Shown piece by piece: positions 44,513 to 52,103 of a stretch of 64,000 bases of DNA. How positions within the stretch are numbered: the first letter of the stretch is position 1; every line of letters starts with the position of its first letter. Made by a program: the position numbers and the translations under genes. Source of the stretch: UBA965 sp040396955 (lineage in GTDB: Bacteria; Chloroflexota; Chloroflexia; Chloroflexales; Roseiflexaceae). Where the stretch lies: the NCBI GenBank assembly GCA_040396955.1, contig JBBAWX010000008.1:65754-129753 (forward strand), in the 5' to 3' direction. The notes beneath the pieces were generated by a model. The model ran no database searches, was not told where the DNA came from, and worked only from the letters and a program-made list of their open reading frames with translations.

Positions 44513-44542
44513 ACACAGCTAAATTATATAAATTTGCTGTGT
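44513..44542. promoter_or_regulatory. Palindromic operator upstream of the Gfo/Idh-transporter operon
   Basis: A 30-bp dyad: outer arms ACACAGC (44513-44519) and GCTGTGT (44536-44542) are perfect, and the inner 16 bp (TAAATTATATAAATTT) is nearly symmetrical. It begins about 20 nt downstream of the -10 box at 44564-44569, where a bound repressor would block transcription. The core AAATTATATAAATT recurs exactly in the GntR gene promoter. Confidence 0.7.
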
Positions 44543-44563
44543 GGAAATCACTGGAGTGCCCAT

Positions 44564-44592
44564 ATACTAGCGAAAAAACATGATTTTGTCAA
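44564..44592 (-). promoter_or_regulatory. Promoter of the Gfo/Idh-transporter-glycosidase operon
   Basis: Leftward TTGACA (44587-44592), 17-nt spacer, TAGTAT (44564-44569). The leader to the ATG at 44445 is about 110 nt and contains the operator dyad. Confidence 0.85.
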
Positions 44593-44626
44593 CTCTGTCG
44601 CTGACTGCACAAAAACATCATATAAA

Positions 44627-45082
44627 TTACGACTCAGTGGGTGATTGTCGATTGACGAGGTAGAGGTGTTCACAGACCAACACGGTGTCACGGTGTTGAT
44701 TGGTGACCGTCAACGATTCCACCACAATGCCGACGTCATTTCGTTTGGCGTGGGGGCGTTTGTCGCTGATGGTGGCGGTGACCGTAATGGTGTCGCCGAT
44801 GTGGACCGGTTTGATGAAGCGCAGGCGGTCATAGCCGTACGAAATCGCGTGCGGGTTAATGTCACCGGCCGTCATCCCAACTGCCACACTAAAAATCAGC
44901 GTGCCGTGAGCGATACGCTGCTGGATGGGTTGCGTCTTGCACCATTCGGCATCCATGTGATGCGGATAAAAATCACCCGTCTGGCCGGCATGTGTGACAA
45001 TATCGCTTTCGGTGATGGTGCGTCCAAACGAGGTGCGACTACTCCCGATTGTGTACTCATCAAACAACAACGGTCGGAACAT
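44627..45082 (-). CDS. MaoC-like (R)-specific enoyl-CoA hydratase/dehydratase
   Basis: The 151-residue hot-dog-fold protein has the hydratase 2 motif in GDFYPHHMDAEW (catalytic Asp37 and His42), followed by RIAHGTLIFSVAVGMTAG. It should add or remove water from a short or methyl-branched enoyl-CoA. The start at 45082 (MFRPLLFDEY) follows AAGGAG. It lies 17 nt after the CoA-transferase stop, and the pairing suggests one short CoA-thioester pathway. The family of mesaconyl-CoA hydratases in Chloroflexus is related, but the substrate here is not determined. Confidence 0.88.
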   Translation of the reverse strand: MFRPLLFDEYTIGSSRTSFGRTITESDIVTHAGQTGDFYPHHMDAEWCKTQPIQQRIAHGTLIFSVAVGMTAGDINPHAISYGYDRLRFIKPVHIGDTITVTATISDKRPHAKRNDVGIVVESLTVTNQHRDTVLVCEHLYLVNRQSPTES

Positions 45083-45099
45083 GACACTGCTCCTTGTGC

Positions 45100-46254
45100 T
45101 CAAGACAATTGAAAATCACGTTGAATGGTGGCGGTATCCGCGCCAATCTGGGGTGCGCCTTTGGGGGAGGTCAGGCGTTGGCCGTCGATGCGGATGGGAC
45201 AGCGGGTGGTGGTGAGTGTGGCGCCATTGCTTCGACTGACGTTTTGGAGCATCTCAAGGACCTGGAAGCCCTCGTGTGCGAGAAGCCGGCGCCAATCCAG
45301 TACGTCGGCACACCAATAATCGGCCGGCTCAAGCCGATCCAACCACACGTGGGTGGGGCGGGTGGCAAGATGCTCGGCCAAGATGCCTTTGATGTCGTCG
45401 CGCTGGTGAAACCAGCTCTCCGGGTCACTAAAGTGGCTCAATGCCGGACAGGCGAGCAAAGTGCCGAGGTGGGGCACGGACCCCATGGCCAAGGCAATGT
45501 AGCCGTCTTGTGTGGCATAGATGCCGTAGGGCGCACCGAGGTAGGCGTGGGCGTTGTTGAGACTGCTCCGGGTGGGCAGCAACCCGCCATCGTTGAGGTG
45601 CGTAGTGAGCACCTCGAATTGGGTGTCGAGGATCGACTCAAGCAGACTGACTTCGACGTGCCCGCCACGACCAGTGACGCCACGGCGTACCAGGCAGGCC
45701 AAAATCCCCTGTGCCAAATGGGCACCGGTCATCAAATCGGCGACAGCGAGCCCGAACGGCGTCGGCGGCTGGTCGGCGTTGCCGTTGAGCCAGGCCAGCC
45801 CTGATATGGACTGTACAAGTAAATCCTGGCCCGGTTTGTTGCGCCACGGCCCCGTGTTGCCGTATCCGGTGATGCTGCCGTAGATGATGCGTGGATTGAG
45901 CTCTGCAACCGTCGCATAATCGAGCCCGAGGCGTTCGATTACGCCGGGGCGGAAGTTTTGAATGAGCACGTCGGCTTGAACAATCAGCTGACGCACCTGA
46001 TCCATGTCGGGTGCGTGTTTGAGGTCGGCCGCAAAACTCTCCTTGTTGCGGTTGATGGAATGAAACAGGGTGCTATCGCCGTCGAGCGCCAAATTGCTGA
46101 TATACAGCTGGCGACACAAATCGCCGCCTTGGGGACGCTCGATTTTGATGACACGGGCGCCGAGATCGGCGAGGCGCAGTGCACACGACGGGCCGGCCAA
46201 GAATTGGCTGAGATCGAGGATCACAAGGCCGGCAAGTGGCAGTATGTCAGTCAT
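45100..46254 (-). CDS. Family III (CaiB/BaiF) CoA-transferase
   Basis: The 384-residue protein is a class III CoA-transferase, moving CoA between carboxylic acids through an Asp-anhydride. It shows LAGLVILDLSQFLAGPSCALRLADLGARVIKIERP, NRNKESFAADLK, NFRPGVIERLGLDYATV and the catalytic Asp173 in LAVADLMTGAHLAQGI. The start at 46254 (MTDILPLAG) is set by family alignment; the upstream ribosome site is weak and overlaps the end of the solute-binding-like gene. It is co-transcribed with the MaoC hydratase. Confidence 0.92.
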   Translation of the reverse strand: MTDILPLAGLVILDLSQFLAGPSCALRLADLGARVIKIERPQGGDLCRQLYISNLALDGDSTLFHSINRNKESFAADLKHAPDMDQVRQLIVQADVLIQNFRPGVIERLGLDYATVAELNPRIIYGSITGYGNTGPWRNKPGQDLLVQSISGLAWLNGNADQPPTPFGLAVADLMTGAHLAQGILACLVRRGVTGRGGHVEVSLLESILDTQFEVLTTHLNDGGLLPTRSSLNNAHAYLGAPYGIYATQDGYIALAMGSVPHLGTLLACPALSHFSDPESWFHQRDDIKGILAEHLATRPTHVWLDRLEPADYWCADVLDWRRLLAHEGFQVLEMLQNVSRSNGATLTTTRCPIRIDGQRLTSPKGAPQIGADTATIQRDFQLS

Positions 46255-46279
46255 CGCAGGGCGCTTTCTCTGGCAGGGC

Positions 46280-47416
46280 TCAGTGCGCAAGCTGCGACTG
46301 GCGATAGAGTTCGTCGATACGCTGTAAATAGGGCACAGGATCACCGCCGTGGCGCAAAAACTCATGTACGACCGGACCCGCACTGTCTTGGAAGTGTAGG
46401 TAGCCGTTGTAGCGTGGCCGCAGGTAGGCCTGGTCGAGTGTCGTCAACGTATTGCGGAAAAAATCGCCACAGACCCGATTGACTTCGGTTGATTCCCAAG
46501 CAGCGCGATGCCCGGGTTGGCCACCGCTCTGTACGTACAGCGTGCGTTGGCAATCCGGCGAGCAGACGTAGCTGGCATAGGCGATTGCGATGTCGCGGTG
46601 CGCACTGTGTTGCGATACGGCAAGCCCGGTGCCTCCCAATGTTGAGCGGAGTGGGCGCCCGTCATGCCAGCGGACAAGGCCACCGTAGCGTAGTTGCTGA
46701 GCGGCGTATGCCGGGCGGGCGTAATTGCTGTACCCGTAGGCAAACGGGCAGTAGGCGGCTTCGCCACGGACGAGTGCTTCATAGGTTGCAATCGGGTTGC
46801 GCGTCAGGCAGGCGGGAGCGCACCGATGCACCAAATCGGCGAGGTGCGTCAGTGCCTGGGCCCCGATATCGTGATTGACGACTTGGGTCGTGCTTTGAAA
46901 CGGCTCACTTCCGAGGGCAATACACAGCATGTACACATTCATCAGGCTGTCAATGGGGATGGCTGGTACAGCAACGAGCCCTTGATCTGCCAATGCCAAC
47001 AACTCGGCCCATGTCTGAGGTGGCGCGTCGATGAGGTCTGGGCGCCAGGCACTTACCGGTGTGGCCGCATCGATGGGCAATGCCCACAGATGATCGTTGG
47101 CCCAGTAGCTCGCATACGAATGCCCCACACTCGATTGCGCCTGATCGGCCAAGTAGTCGGAGCTCAGATGTGCGTCAAGGGGCACGAGCACAGGATGTGC
47201 CGCTGCATACCCCACGAACGGGTGGTCGATGACGAGTAAATCGTAGGTCTGCGCCAAGACTTCAATCGGCGCATCAGCAAACGCTTGGAGCGATCGTTTT
47301 TCCCATTGGATTTCGACGTGGGGATGGAGCTCGTGGAATCGTTGCGCCGTGGCCACCATGGGCACGTATCCGCGTGTGTGATTCCAAGCAATACCACGTA
47401 GCACGGTTTGTTGCAT
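46280..47416 (-). CDS. Second solute-binding-protein-like protein without signal peptide
   Basis: The 378-residue protein has the overall pattern of family 1 extracellular binding proteins (VATAQRFHELHPHVEIQWEKRSL, YDLLVIDHPFVGYAAAHPVLVPLDAHL, PQTWAELLALADQG, VCSPDCQRTLYVQSGGQPGHRAAW). It begins at the first mature strand (MQQTVLRGIAWNHTRG). An in-frame TGA lies five codons upstream of the ATG, so no signal peptide can exist. It is encoded between the GntR regulator and the CoA-transferase. It differs from the other two SBPs of the island by shorter length and lower similarity. Role unknown. Confidence 0.8.
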   Translation of the reverse strand: MQQTVLRGIAWNHTRGYVPMVATAQRFHELHPHVEIQWEKRSLQAFADAPIEVLAQTYDLLVIDHPFVGYAAAHPVLVPLDAHLSSDYLADQAQSSVGHSYASYWANDHLWALPIDAATPVSAWRPDLIDAPPQTWAELLALADQGLVAVPAIPIDSLMNVYMLCIALGSEPFQSTTQVVNHDIGAQALTHLADLVHRCAPACLTRNPIATYEALVRGEAAYCPFAYGYSNYARPAYAAQQLRYGGLVRWHDGRPLRSTLGGTGLAVSQHSAHRDIAIAYASYVCSPDCQRTLYVQSGGQPGHRAAWESTEVNRVCGDFFRNTLTTLDQAYLRPRYNGYLHFQDSAGPVVHEFLRHGGDPVPYLQRIDELYRQSQLAH

Positions 47417-47482
47417 ACAGCACCTACTTCATTGGAGACGAATATATGCGGATGTGATGGTCACCACGGCTTCTATACCACC

Positions 47483-48169
47483 TCAATCGGTGTCGGGCTC
47501 GAGTTGTACGACGGCCGGGTTGCCCTTGAGCAACTGCCGGATGCCGGCCGTGGTCTGGTGGATGCGATAACGCACCATCAGTGCCAACGAGGTGCCGTCA
47601 CGCTTGTGGCAGGCCGCCAGCATGGCGTTGTTTTCGAATTGAGACTCCTGCATGCGGGCCGGATAAAAATCCATCTGCATGCGCCGGTAGCGATCGCTCT
47701 GATCCCACAACTGCCGGATGATGCGCACCAAATTGCGCCGGCGTGATGCCTCGTAAATGACGAAATGAAAATCACGCGTGTGTTGCAAGTGCGCGTTGAC
47801 GTCATTTTTCGCGATATCGAGGTCGATGAGCCGGATGTACTCCGCCAACTGGTGCAAATCATCGTCGCTGATGTACTTCACGGCGACCTGCGCTGCTTGC
47901 TCTTCGAGGACCTCGCGCATGTAGTAGATGTCGATGAGCTCGTCGAGCGATATCGTCTCCACAAACACGCCACGGTGGGGGATGATGTGCACCAAGCCAC
48001 TCGACTGCAACCGCGCTAATGCTTCGCGCACGGGCACTAAGCTTACACCGAACTGCCGCGCAACCTCGCCTTGATCGATGCGTGACCCCGGTTGAATGCT
48101 CCCACTTAATATTTGTGATCGTAAATGGGCTAGCACTTGATCGGTGATGGTGATGGGTGTCTCGCTCAT
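47483..48169 (-). CDS. GntR family regulator with FCD ligand-binding domain
   Basis: The 228-residue protein has an N-terminal winged helix (QVLAHLRSQILSGSIQPGSRIDQGEVARQFGVSLVPVREALARLQSSGLV) and an all-helical FadR C-terminal domain (about 85-220, with the metal-site HTRDFHFVIYEASRR pattern). FCD regulators usually repress catabolic operons until a carboxylate ligand binds. It is the first gene of its transcription unit, with a perfect TATAAT promoter in which a likely operator is embedded. Confidence 0.93.
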   Translation of the reverse strand: MSETPITITDQVLAHLRSQILSGSIQPGSRIDQGEVARQFGVSLVPVREALARLQSSGLVHIIPHRGVFVETISLDELIDIYYMREVLEEQAAQVAVKYISDDDLHQLAEYIRLIDLDIAKNDVNAHLQHTRDFHFVIYEASRRRNLVRIIRQLWDQSDRYRRMQMDFYPARMQESQFENNAMLAACHKRDGTSLALMVRYRIHQTTAGIRQLLKGNPAVVQLEPDTD

Positions 48170-48202
48170 AGAGCCTTGTTGATAGTCGGTAGATGTGCCT
48201 CG

Positions 48203-48230
48203 ATTATATAATTTATATAATTTTTGTCAA
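48203..48230 (-). promoter_or_regulatory. GntR gene promoter with embedded AT-rich operator core
   Basis: Leftward TTGACA (48225-48230), 16-nt spacer, TATAAT (48203-48208), both hexamers perfect. The spacer region contains AAATTATATAAATT (complement at 48210-48223), identical to the core of the dyad at 44513-44542. Confidence 0.85.
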
Positions 48231-48269
48231 ATCGGGCATTCTCGGAAGGTGTATGGCAGAGCACGCCGA

Positions 48270-48355
48270 GTCAATCTGGAGAAAACTCCCCAGATTGACC
48301 GATGTACCACTACCGGTAGTGGTGGATGTGGAAAAAATGTGGAAGATGTGGATAA
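48270..48355. repeat. Hairpin, 18-bp palindrome and three DnaA-box-like repeats
   Basis: In order: an inverted repeat GTCAATCTGG/CCAGATTGAC (48270-48299), a perfect 18-bp palindrome ACCACTACCGGTAGTGGT (48306-48323), and three repeats TGTGGAAAA (48327-48335), TGTGGAAGA (48338-48346) and TGTGGATAA (48347-48355). The last is a perfect DnaA box (TTATCCACA). The block follows the aminopeptidase stop directly, so the hairpins may simply terminate it. Confidence 0.6.
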
Positions 48356-48357
48356 AC

Positions 48358-49482
48358 CTAGCGTTTGAGGGCTTCTGGGTTCAATCCTTGGAGCTCGGTG
48401 AGCACAAAGAGGCCATCTTTGCGGATGAGCACATCATCGAACCAGATTTCGCCGCCGCCGACTGCCGGGTCTTGGCGAGAGACGAGATCCCAGTGGATTT
48501 GGCTGTGATTGCCGTTGGAGGCCTCTTTGTAGCACTGGCCAGGGGTGAGATGGAACGAGCCGGAGATTTTTTCATCAAAGAGCGTATCACGCATGGGGTT
48601 GGTGATATACGGATTGACGCCGAGTGACCACTCGCCCAAGTAGCGTGCGCCGGCATCGGCGTCGAGGATTTCGTTGAGTTTGGCGGTATTGGCGCCGGCA
48701 TCGGCCTTGATGATTTTGCCTTGAGCGAACTCAAAGTGCACATTACTAAAGACTGTGCCGCGGTAGAGCGATTCGCAGTTGTAGGTGACGTGGCCCTCGA
48801 CCGAATCGATGACTGGGCAGGTGTAGATCTCGCCGTCGGGAATGTTGCGTTCGCCGAAGCACGGCACGACGCCGATGCCCTTGATGCTGAAGCGCAGGTC
48901 AGTGCCGGGGCCTTTGATGTGGACGCGGTCGGTGCGGCGCATCAGGGCCTCGAGGGGCTCCATGGCCTTTTGCATGGCCACATAATCGACGCCGGTACAC
49001 ACATCAAAATAAAAGTCTTCGAAGGCCTCGGTGCTCATGCTGGCTGATTGCGCCATGGAGGGGGTTGGCCAGCGTAGTACGACCCATTTGGTGTGGGGCA
49101 CGCGGACGGCGCTATGCACGTGGTTCCACCAGTGCTTTTCGTAGAGCTCGACCTTGTCGCGGGGGACGTCGCTCATCTCGGTAGTGTTGTGGGAGCCGCG
49201 CATGCCCACGTAGCACTGCACCGCCTCCATGCGGGCACGCTCGACGGCGCCAATGGTCTGCATCTGCTCGGCGCTCGCCGCTTGGTAGAGCGCGCGCATG
49301 ACCGGTTGTTGGTAGGTGCTTACGAGTGGGAGACCGCCGACGGCGGCCACTGCTCGGATGAGCGCAACGGTCATCTCACTGGGGATGTCGAACGCTTCAA
49401 TGAGCACTTTTTCGCCCACAGCCACACGCATAGAGTGGGTGACGAGGAGCTCGGCAAGTTTGGTCATTCGTGGGTCTAGCAT
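48358..49482 (-). CDS. M29 family aminopeptidase
   Basis: The 374-residue protein is a thermophilic-type (AmpS/AP-T) metallo-aminopeptidase. It shows DPRMTKLAELLVTHSMRVAVGEKVLIEA at the N-terminus. The metal-binding region spans FGERNIPDGEIYTCPVIDSVEGHVTYN (Glu ligands), GARYLGEWSLGVNPYI (Glu), and NGNHSQIHWDL with the His-Asp ligands. It removes N-terminal residues from peptides in the cytoplasm. It is monocistronic by appearance. Confidence 0.93.
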   Translation of the reverse strand: MLDPRMTKLAELLVTHSMRVAVGEKVLIEAFDIPSEMTVALIRAVAAVGGLPLVSTYQQPVMRALYQAASAEQMQTIGAVERARMEAVQCYVGMRGSHNTTEMSDVPRDKVELYEKHWWNHVHSAVRVPHTKWVVLRWPTPSMAQSASMSTEAFEDFYFDVCTGVDYVAMQKAMEPLEALMRRTDRVHIKGPGTDLRFSIKGIGVVPCFGERNIPDGEIYTCPVIDSVEGHVTYNCESLYRGTVFSNVHFEFAQGKIIKADAGANTAKLNEILDADAGARYLGEWSLGVNPYITNPMRDTLFDEKISGSFHLTPGQCYKEASNGNHSQIHWDLVSRQDPAVGGGEIWFDDVLIRKDGLFVLTELQGLNPEALKR

Positions 49483-49550
49483 GGTCGGTCCTTGAGGGTA
49501 CTACAAACGGATGTCACCATGATGGTACACCGTTTTTTAGCGCTGTGAAG

Positions 49551-49606
49551 TTGACAGCGCCCACATTTGCCGTATGATGGGCATAAAACTGACCGACCGG
49601 TCAGTT
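49551..49606 (+). promoter_or_regulatory. MFS exporter promoter with TetR-type operator
   Basis: TTGACA (49551-49556), 16-nt spacer, TATGAT (49573-49578). The operator AACTGACCGACCGGTCAGTT (49587-49606) has 8-bp perfect arms and the typical TetR/AcrR GACCGACCGGTC centre. It covers the transcription start, so binding should repress. The TetR gene is third in the same run (51516-52103). Confidence 0.9.
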
Positions 49607-49641
49607 AGGGACGCACTAGCGATGCCAACAGAGGGAAGAAG

Positions 49642-51003
49642 ATGACAGACAAAGAGCGGAATCGGTTGTTGTTGGTGTTGTTTTTGGGGGTATTGGTGGC
49701 AGCGCTCGACATTGCGGTGACGGGGCCAGCGTTGCCGGCCATCGAGGCACAATTTGGTATGTCGAGTAGTGTGTCATCGTGGATTTTTGGGGTATACATT
49801 GTCGCCAATCTGGTGGCTACGCCGTTGCTCGCCAAAGCATCGGATCGATATGGGCGGCGGGTGAGTTTTTTGGCGAGCATTCTTTTGTTTGGGGTGGGCT
49901 CAACTATCGTGGCCACATCGGGGTCGGTGGCACTGTTACTCGTCGGGCGAGCGATTCAGGGATTCGGGGCTGGTGGCATCTTCCCGGTGGCCAGTGCGGT
50001 GGTGGGTGACGTCTTTCCGGTCGAGCAACGAGGGCGAGCGCTGGGGATGATTGGGGCGGTGTTCGGTATCGCCTTTTTGATTGGGCCCATTCTCGGTGGC
50101 GTCTTGTTGTTGTTTGGTTGGCCCTGGCTATTTTGGGTGAATGTGCCCATTGTGCTCATCATCATCGTGCTCGGATTCCGGCTCTTGCCGGTTGGTGGTG
50201 GGCAGGTGGGTGCGCCATTTGACTGGGCGGGGAGTGTGCTGTTGAGTGCCATGTTGATTGCTGTGGCGTACGGGCTCCAGGGGCTTGGTGCGGTAATGCA
50301 AGGAGCGACACCAGAGCAGCTTTTTGCGTTTGCACTTGCCGTTGCGCTGGTGCCGTTGTTTGTGTGGGTGGAGCGACGGGCCAGTGACCCCGTCGTGCAA
50401 CTCGCATTATTTGGGCGGGTGCAAATCCTGATTATTTTGAGTTTGGCATTTGCGGCTGGGGTGGCAGAGGCGGTCACGCTCTATGTACCATCGTTGTTGG
50501 TGAGTGCACACGGCATGAGCGAATCGGTGGCGAGTTTTCAACTCATCCCCATGGTCATGGCCATGGCAGTGGCGTCGCCGATATCGGGGCGTTTGCTTGA
50601 CCGGCACGGTGCCAAACCGGTGGTATTGAGTGGGGTGATGTTGATGGTGCTAGGGCTCGTGATTATCGGAGCATGGCCGACATCCATGACCGGCTACTAT
50701 CTGTTTTCGGTGCTATTTGGCTTGGGAATTGCGGTGCTCCTCGGCGCCGCCCTGCGCTACATGATGCTCGGCGAAGCAGAAGCACGTGAACGTGGGGCTG
50801 CCCAGGCCTTGTTGACGATAACGATAAGCATTGGGCAGATGATTGGGGCGGCGCTGATGGGGTCAGTGGCGGCGAGTCAAGCCGACCGCACGCATGGATA
50901 TGCGTTGGCACTCCTCGTGACGGCCGCCTTGTTGACGGTGGTATTGCTTACCGGGAGCCAGCTTCGTTTGCGCCCGGCCACGACAGAATCAGCACAAGCA
51001 TAA
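49642..51003 (+). CDS. MFS drug exporter (EmrB/QacA, DHA2-like)
   Basis: The 453-residue protein has about 14 hydrophobic segments. The DHA2 antiporter motifs are an Asp in the first helix (LDIAVTGPALPAIEAQF), motif A (LAKASDRYGRRVSF) and motif C-like GPILGGVLLLFGWPWLFWVN. It should export hydrophobic compounds by proton antiport. It is controlled by the operator at 49587-49606, presumably through the TetR protein two genes downstream. Confidence 0.9.
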   Translation: MTDKERNRLLLVLFLGVLVAALDIAVTGPALPAIEAQFGMSSSVSSWIFGVYIVANLVATPLLAKASDRYGRRVSFLASILLFGVGSTIVATSGSVALLLVGRAIQGFGAGGIFPVASAVVGDVFPVEQRGRALGMIGAVFGIAFLIGPILGGVLLLFGWPWLFWVNVPIVLIIIVLGFRLLPVGGGQVGAPFDWAGSVLLSAMLIAVAYGLQGLGAVMQGATPEQLFAFALAVALVPLFVWVERRASDPVVQLALFGRVQILIILSLAFAAGVAEAVTLYVPSLLVSAHGMSESVASFQLIPMVMAMAVASPISGRLLDRHGAKPVVLSGVMLMVLGLVIIGAWPTSMTGYYLFSVLFGLGIAVLLGAALRYMMLGEAEARERGAAQALLTITISIGQMIGAALMGSVAASQADRTHGYALALLVTAALLTVVLLTGSQLRLRPATTESAQA

Positions 51004-51054
51004 GCATTGGCTGGTACAATAGGAAATGGGAATCTACACGCAAAGGAGATTTCG

Positions 51055-51516
51055 ATGAGTGCATATGGCATCACCTTATTTCTTCATTCTTGGACGCGTT
51101 GGGCGTTGTTGATTGTGGCCGTGTTGGTAATCATTCAGGCATGGCGCGGTTGGTCCGGGTCGCAGGCCTGGGATGCCACCAAGCAGAAATTGTCGGCGAG
51201 CTTCGTGCATTTGACCAGTGTGCAGTTGGTGCTCGGCTTGCTGTTGTACGGGGTACTCAGCCCGGTGACATTGGCCGCCATGACCGATATGGGCGCCGCC
51301 ATGAAGGATAGTGCCCTGCGCTTCTGGGCCGTCGAGCATATTACGATGATGTTGATTGCGGTGGGGTTGGCACATGTGGGTGCTGGGCGCATCAAAAAAG
51401 CCCAAGACGACCGTGGCAAGCATCGTGCAGCAGCGATTTTCTTTACTATTGCCCTTGTCATCATGCTGGCATCGATTCCGTGGGATGAATCGGCACGCCT
51501 CTTCCGGGGCCTCTAA
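51055..51516 (+). CDS. Small four-helix membrane protein
   Basis: The 153-residue protein has four predicted membrane helices and starts with a conserved-looking GITLFLHSWTRWALLIVAVLVI. The HSW.RW string also occurs in small Bacteroidetes proteins often labelled 'cytochrome b-like', but heme ligands are not proven here. The His residues in helix 1 and helix 3 (VEHITMMLIAV) and in AHVGAGR could bind heme. The start at 51055 follows AAAGGAG. The stop overlaps the TetR start by one base, so it belongs to the exporter-TetR operon. Confidence 0.7.
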   Translation: MSAYGITLFLHSWTRWALLIVAVLVIIQAWRGWSGSQAWDATKQKLSASFVHLTSVQLVLGLLLYGVLSPVTLAAMTDMGAAMKDSALRFWAVEHITMMLIAVGLAHVGAGRIKKAQDDRGKHRAAAIFFTIALVIMLASIPWDESARLFRGL

Positions 51517-52103
51517 TGATGACCACGCAGAGTGATCTGCGCGAAAACATCCTCACCGAGGCGGCAACACTGTTTGTCGCCTCGGGGTATCATGCTGTCT
51601 CGATGCGTGAGATTGCGGCCCGTGTAAATGCCTCAAAAGCGGCCATTTATTACCATTTTGCTGACAAAGAAAGCCTGCTTTTGGCTATCATGGAGCAGTC
51701 GCTCGCCCATTTAATTGACATCGTGTATCCTGCTACGCACATGATTGATACCGAGGCTGCGTTGCATCATATTGTGGCTGGGCTGTTGGGTCTCAACGCC
51801 GTGCAACGGGCTGCCATGCGTCTGGCGATGTTTGAATTGCAGCACCTAAGTGAAGGGGAGCGCCGGCGTTTTGCTCAGCGCTATCACAGCGAATTCATCG
51901 AGGGAATACAGCGGGTATTGGTACGCGGGCAGGCGCAGGGACATATACGCCAGGTCGACGTCGTCACGACGACCTGGGCGTTTTTGGGGTTGTTGTACCC
52001 GTTTTCGTTGACTCCAGCCCGTGGTCAAGACGCCCAGGTGGTTAGTCGCACGTTGGTCGAGTTGTTTTTATGCGGAGTGCGGAGCGACGGGAGCGGCCGC
52101 TAA
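51516..52103 (+). CDS. TetR family regulator
   Basis: The 195-residue protein has the TetR helix-turn-helix at the N-terminus (ILTEAATLFVASGYHAVSMREIAARVNASKAAIYYHFADKESLL) and a helical ligand domain. Its TAATG junction with the preceding gene indicates coupling. It most likely binds the operator at 49587-49606 and represses the exporter, the membrane protein and itself. The 3' end overlaps the convergent HAD gene by 36 bp. Confidence 0.92.
   Translation: MMTTQSDLRENILTEAATLFVASGYHAVSMREIAARVNASKAAIYYHFADKESLLLAIMEQSLAHLIDIVYPATHMIDTEAALHHIVAGLLGLNAVQRAAMRLAMFELQHLSEGERRRFAQRYHSEFIEGIQRVLVRGQAQGHIRQVDVVTTTWAFLGLLYPFSLTPARGQDAQVVSRTLVELFLCGVRSDGSGR

Noticed and set aside
48200..48360. Replication origin candidate
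   Set aside because: Despite an AT-rich stretch and DnaA-like boxes, there is no dnaA, dnaN, gyrB or recF neighbourhood, and the AT-rich part is explained by the GntR promoter. Kept only as a repeat cluster.
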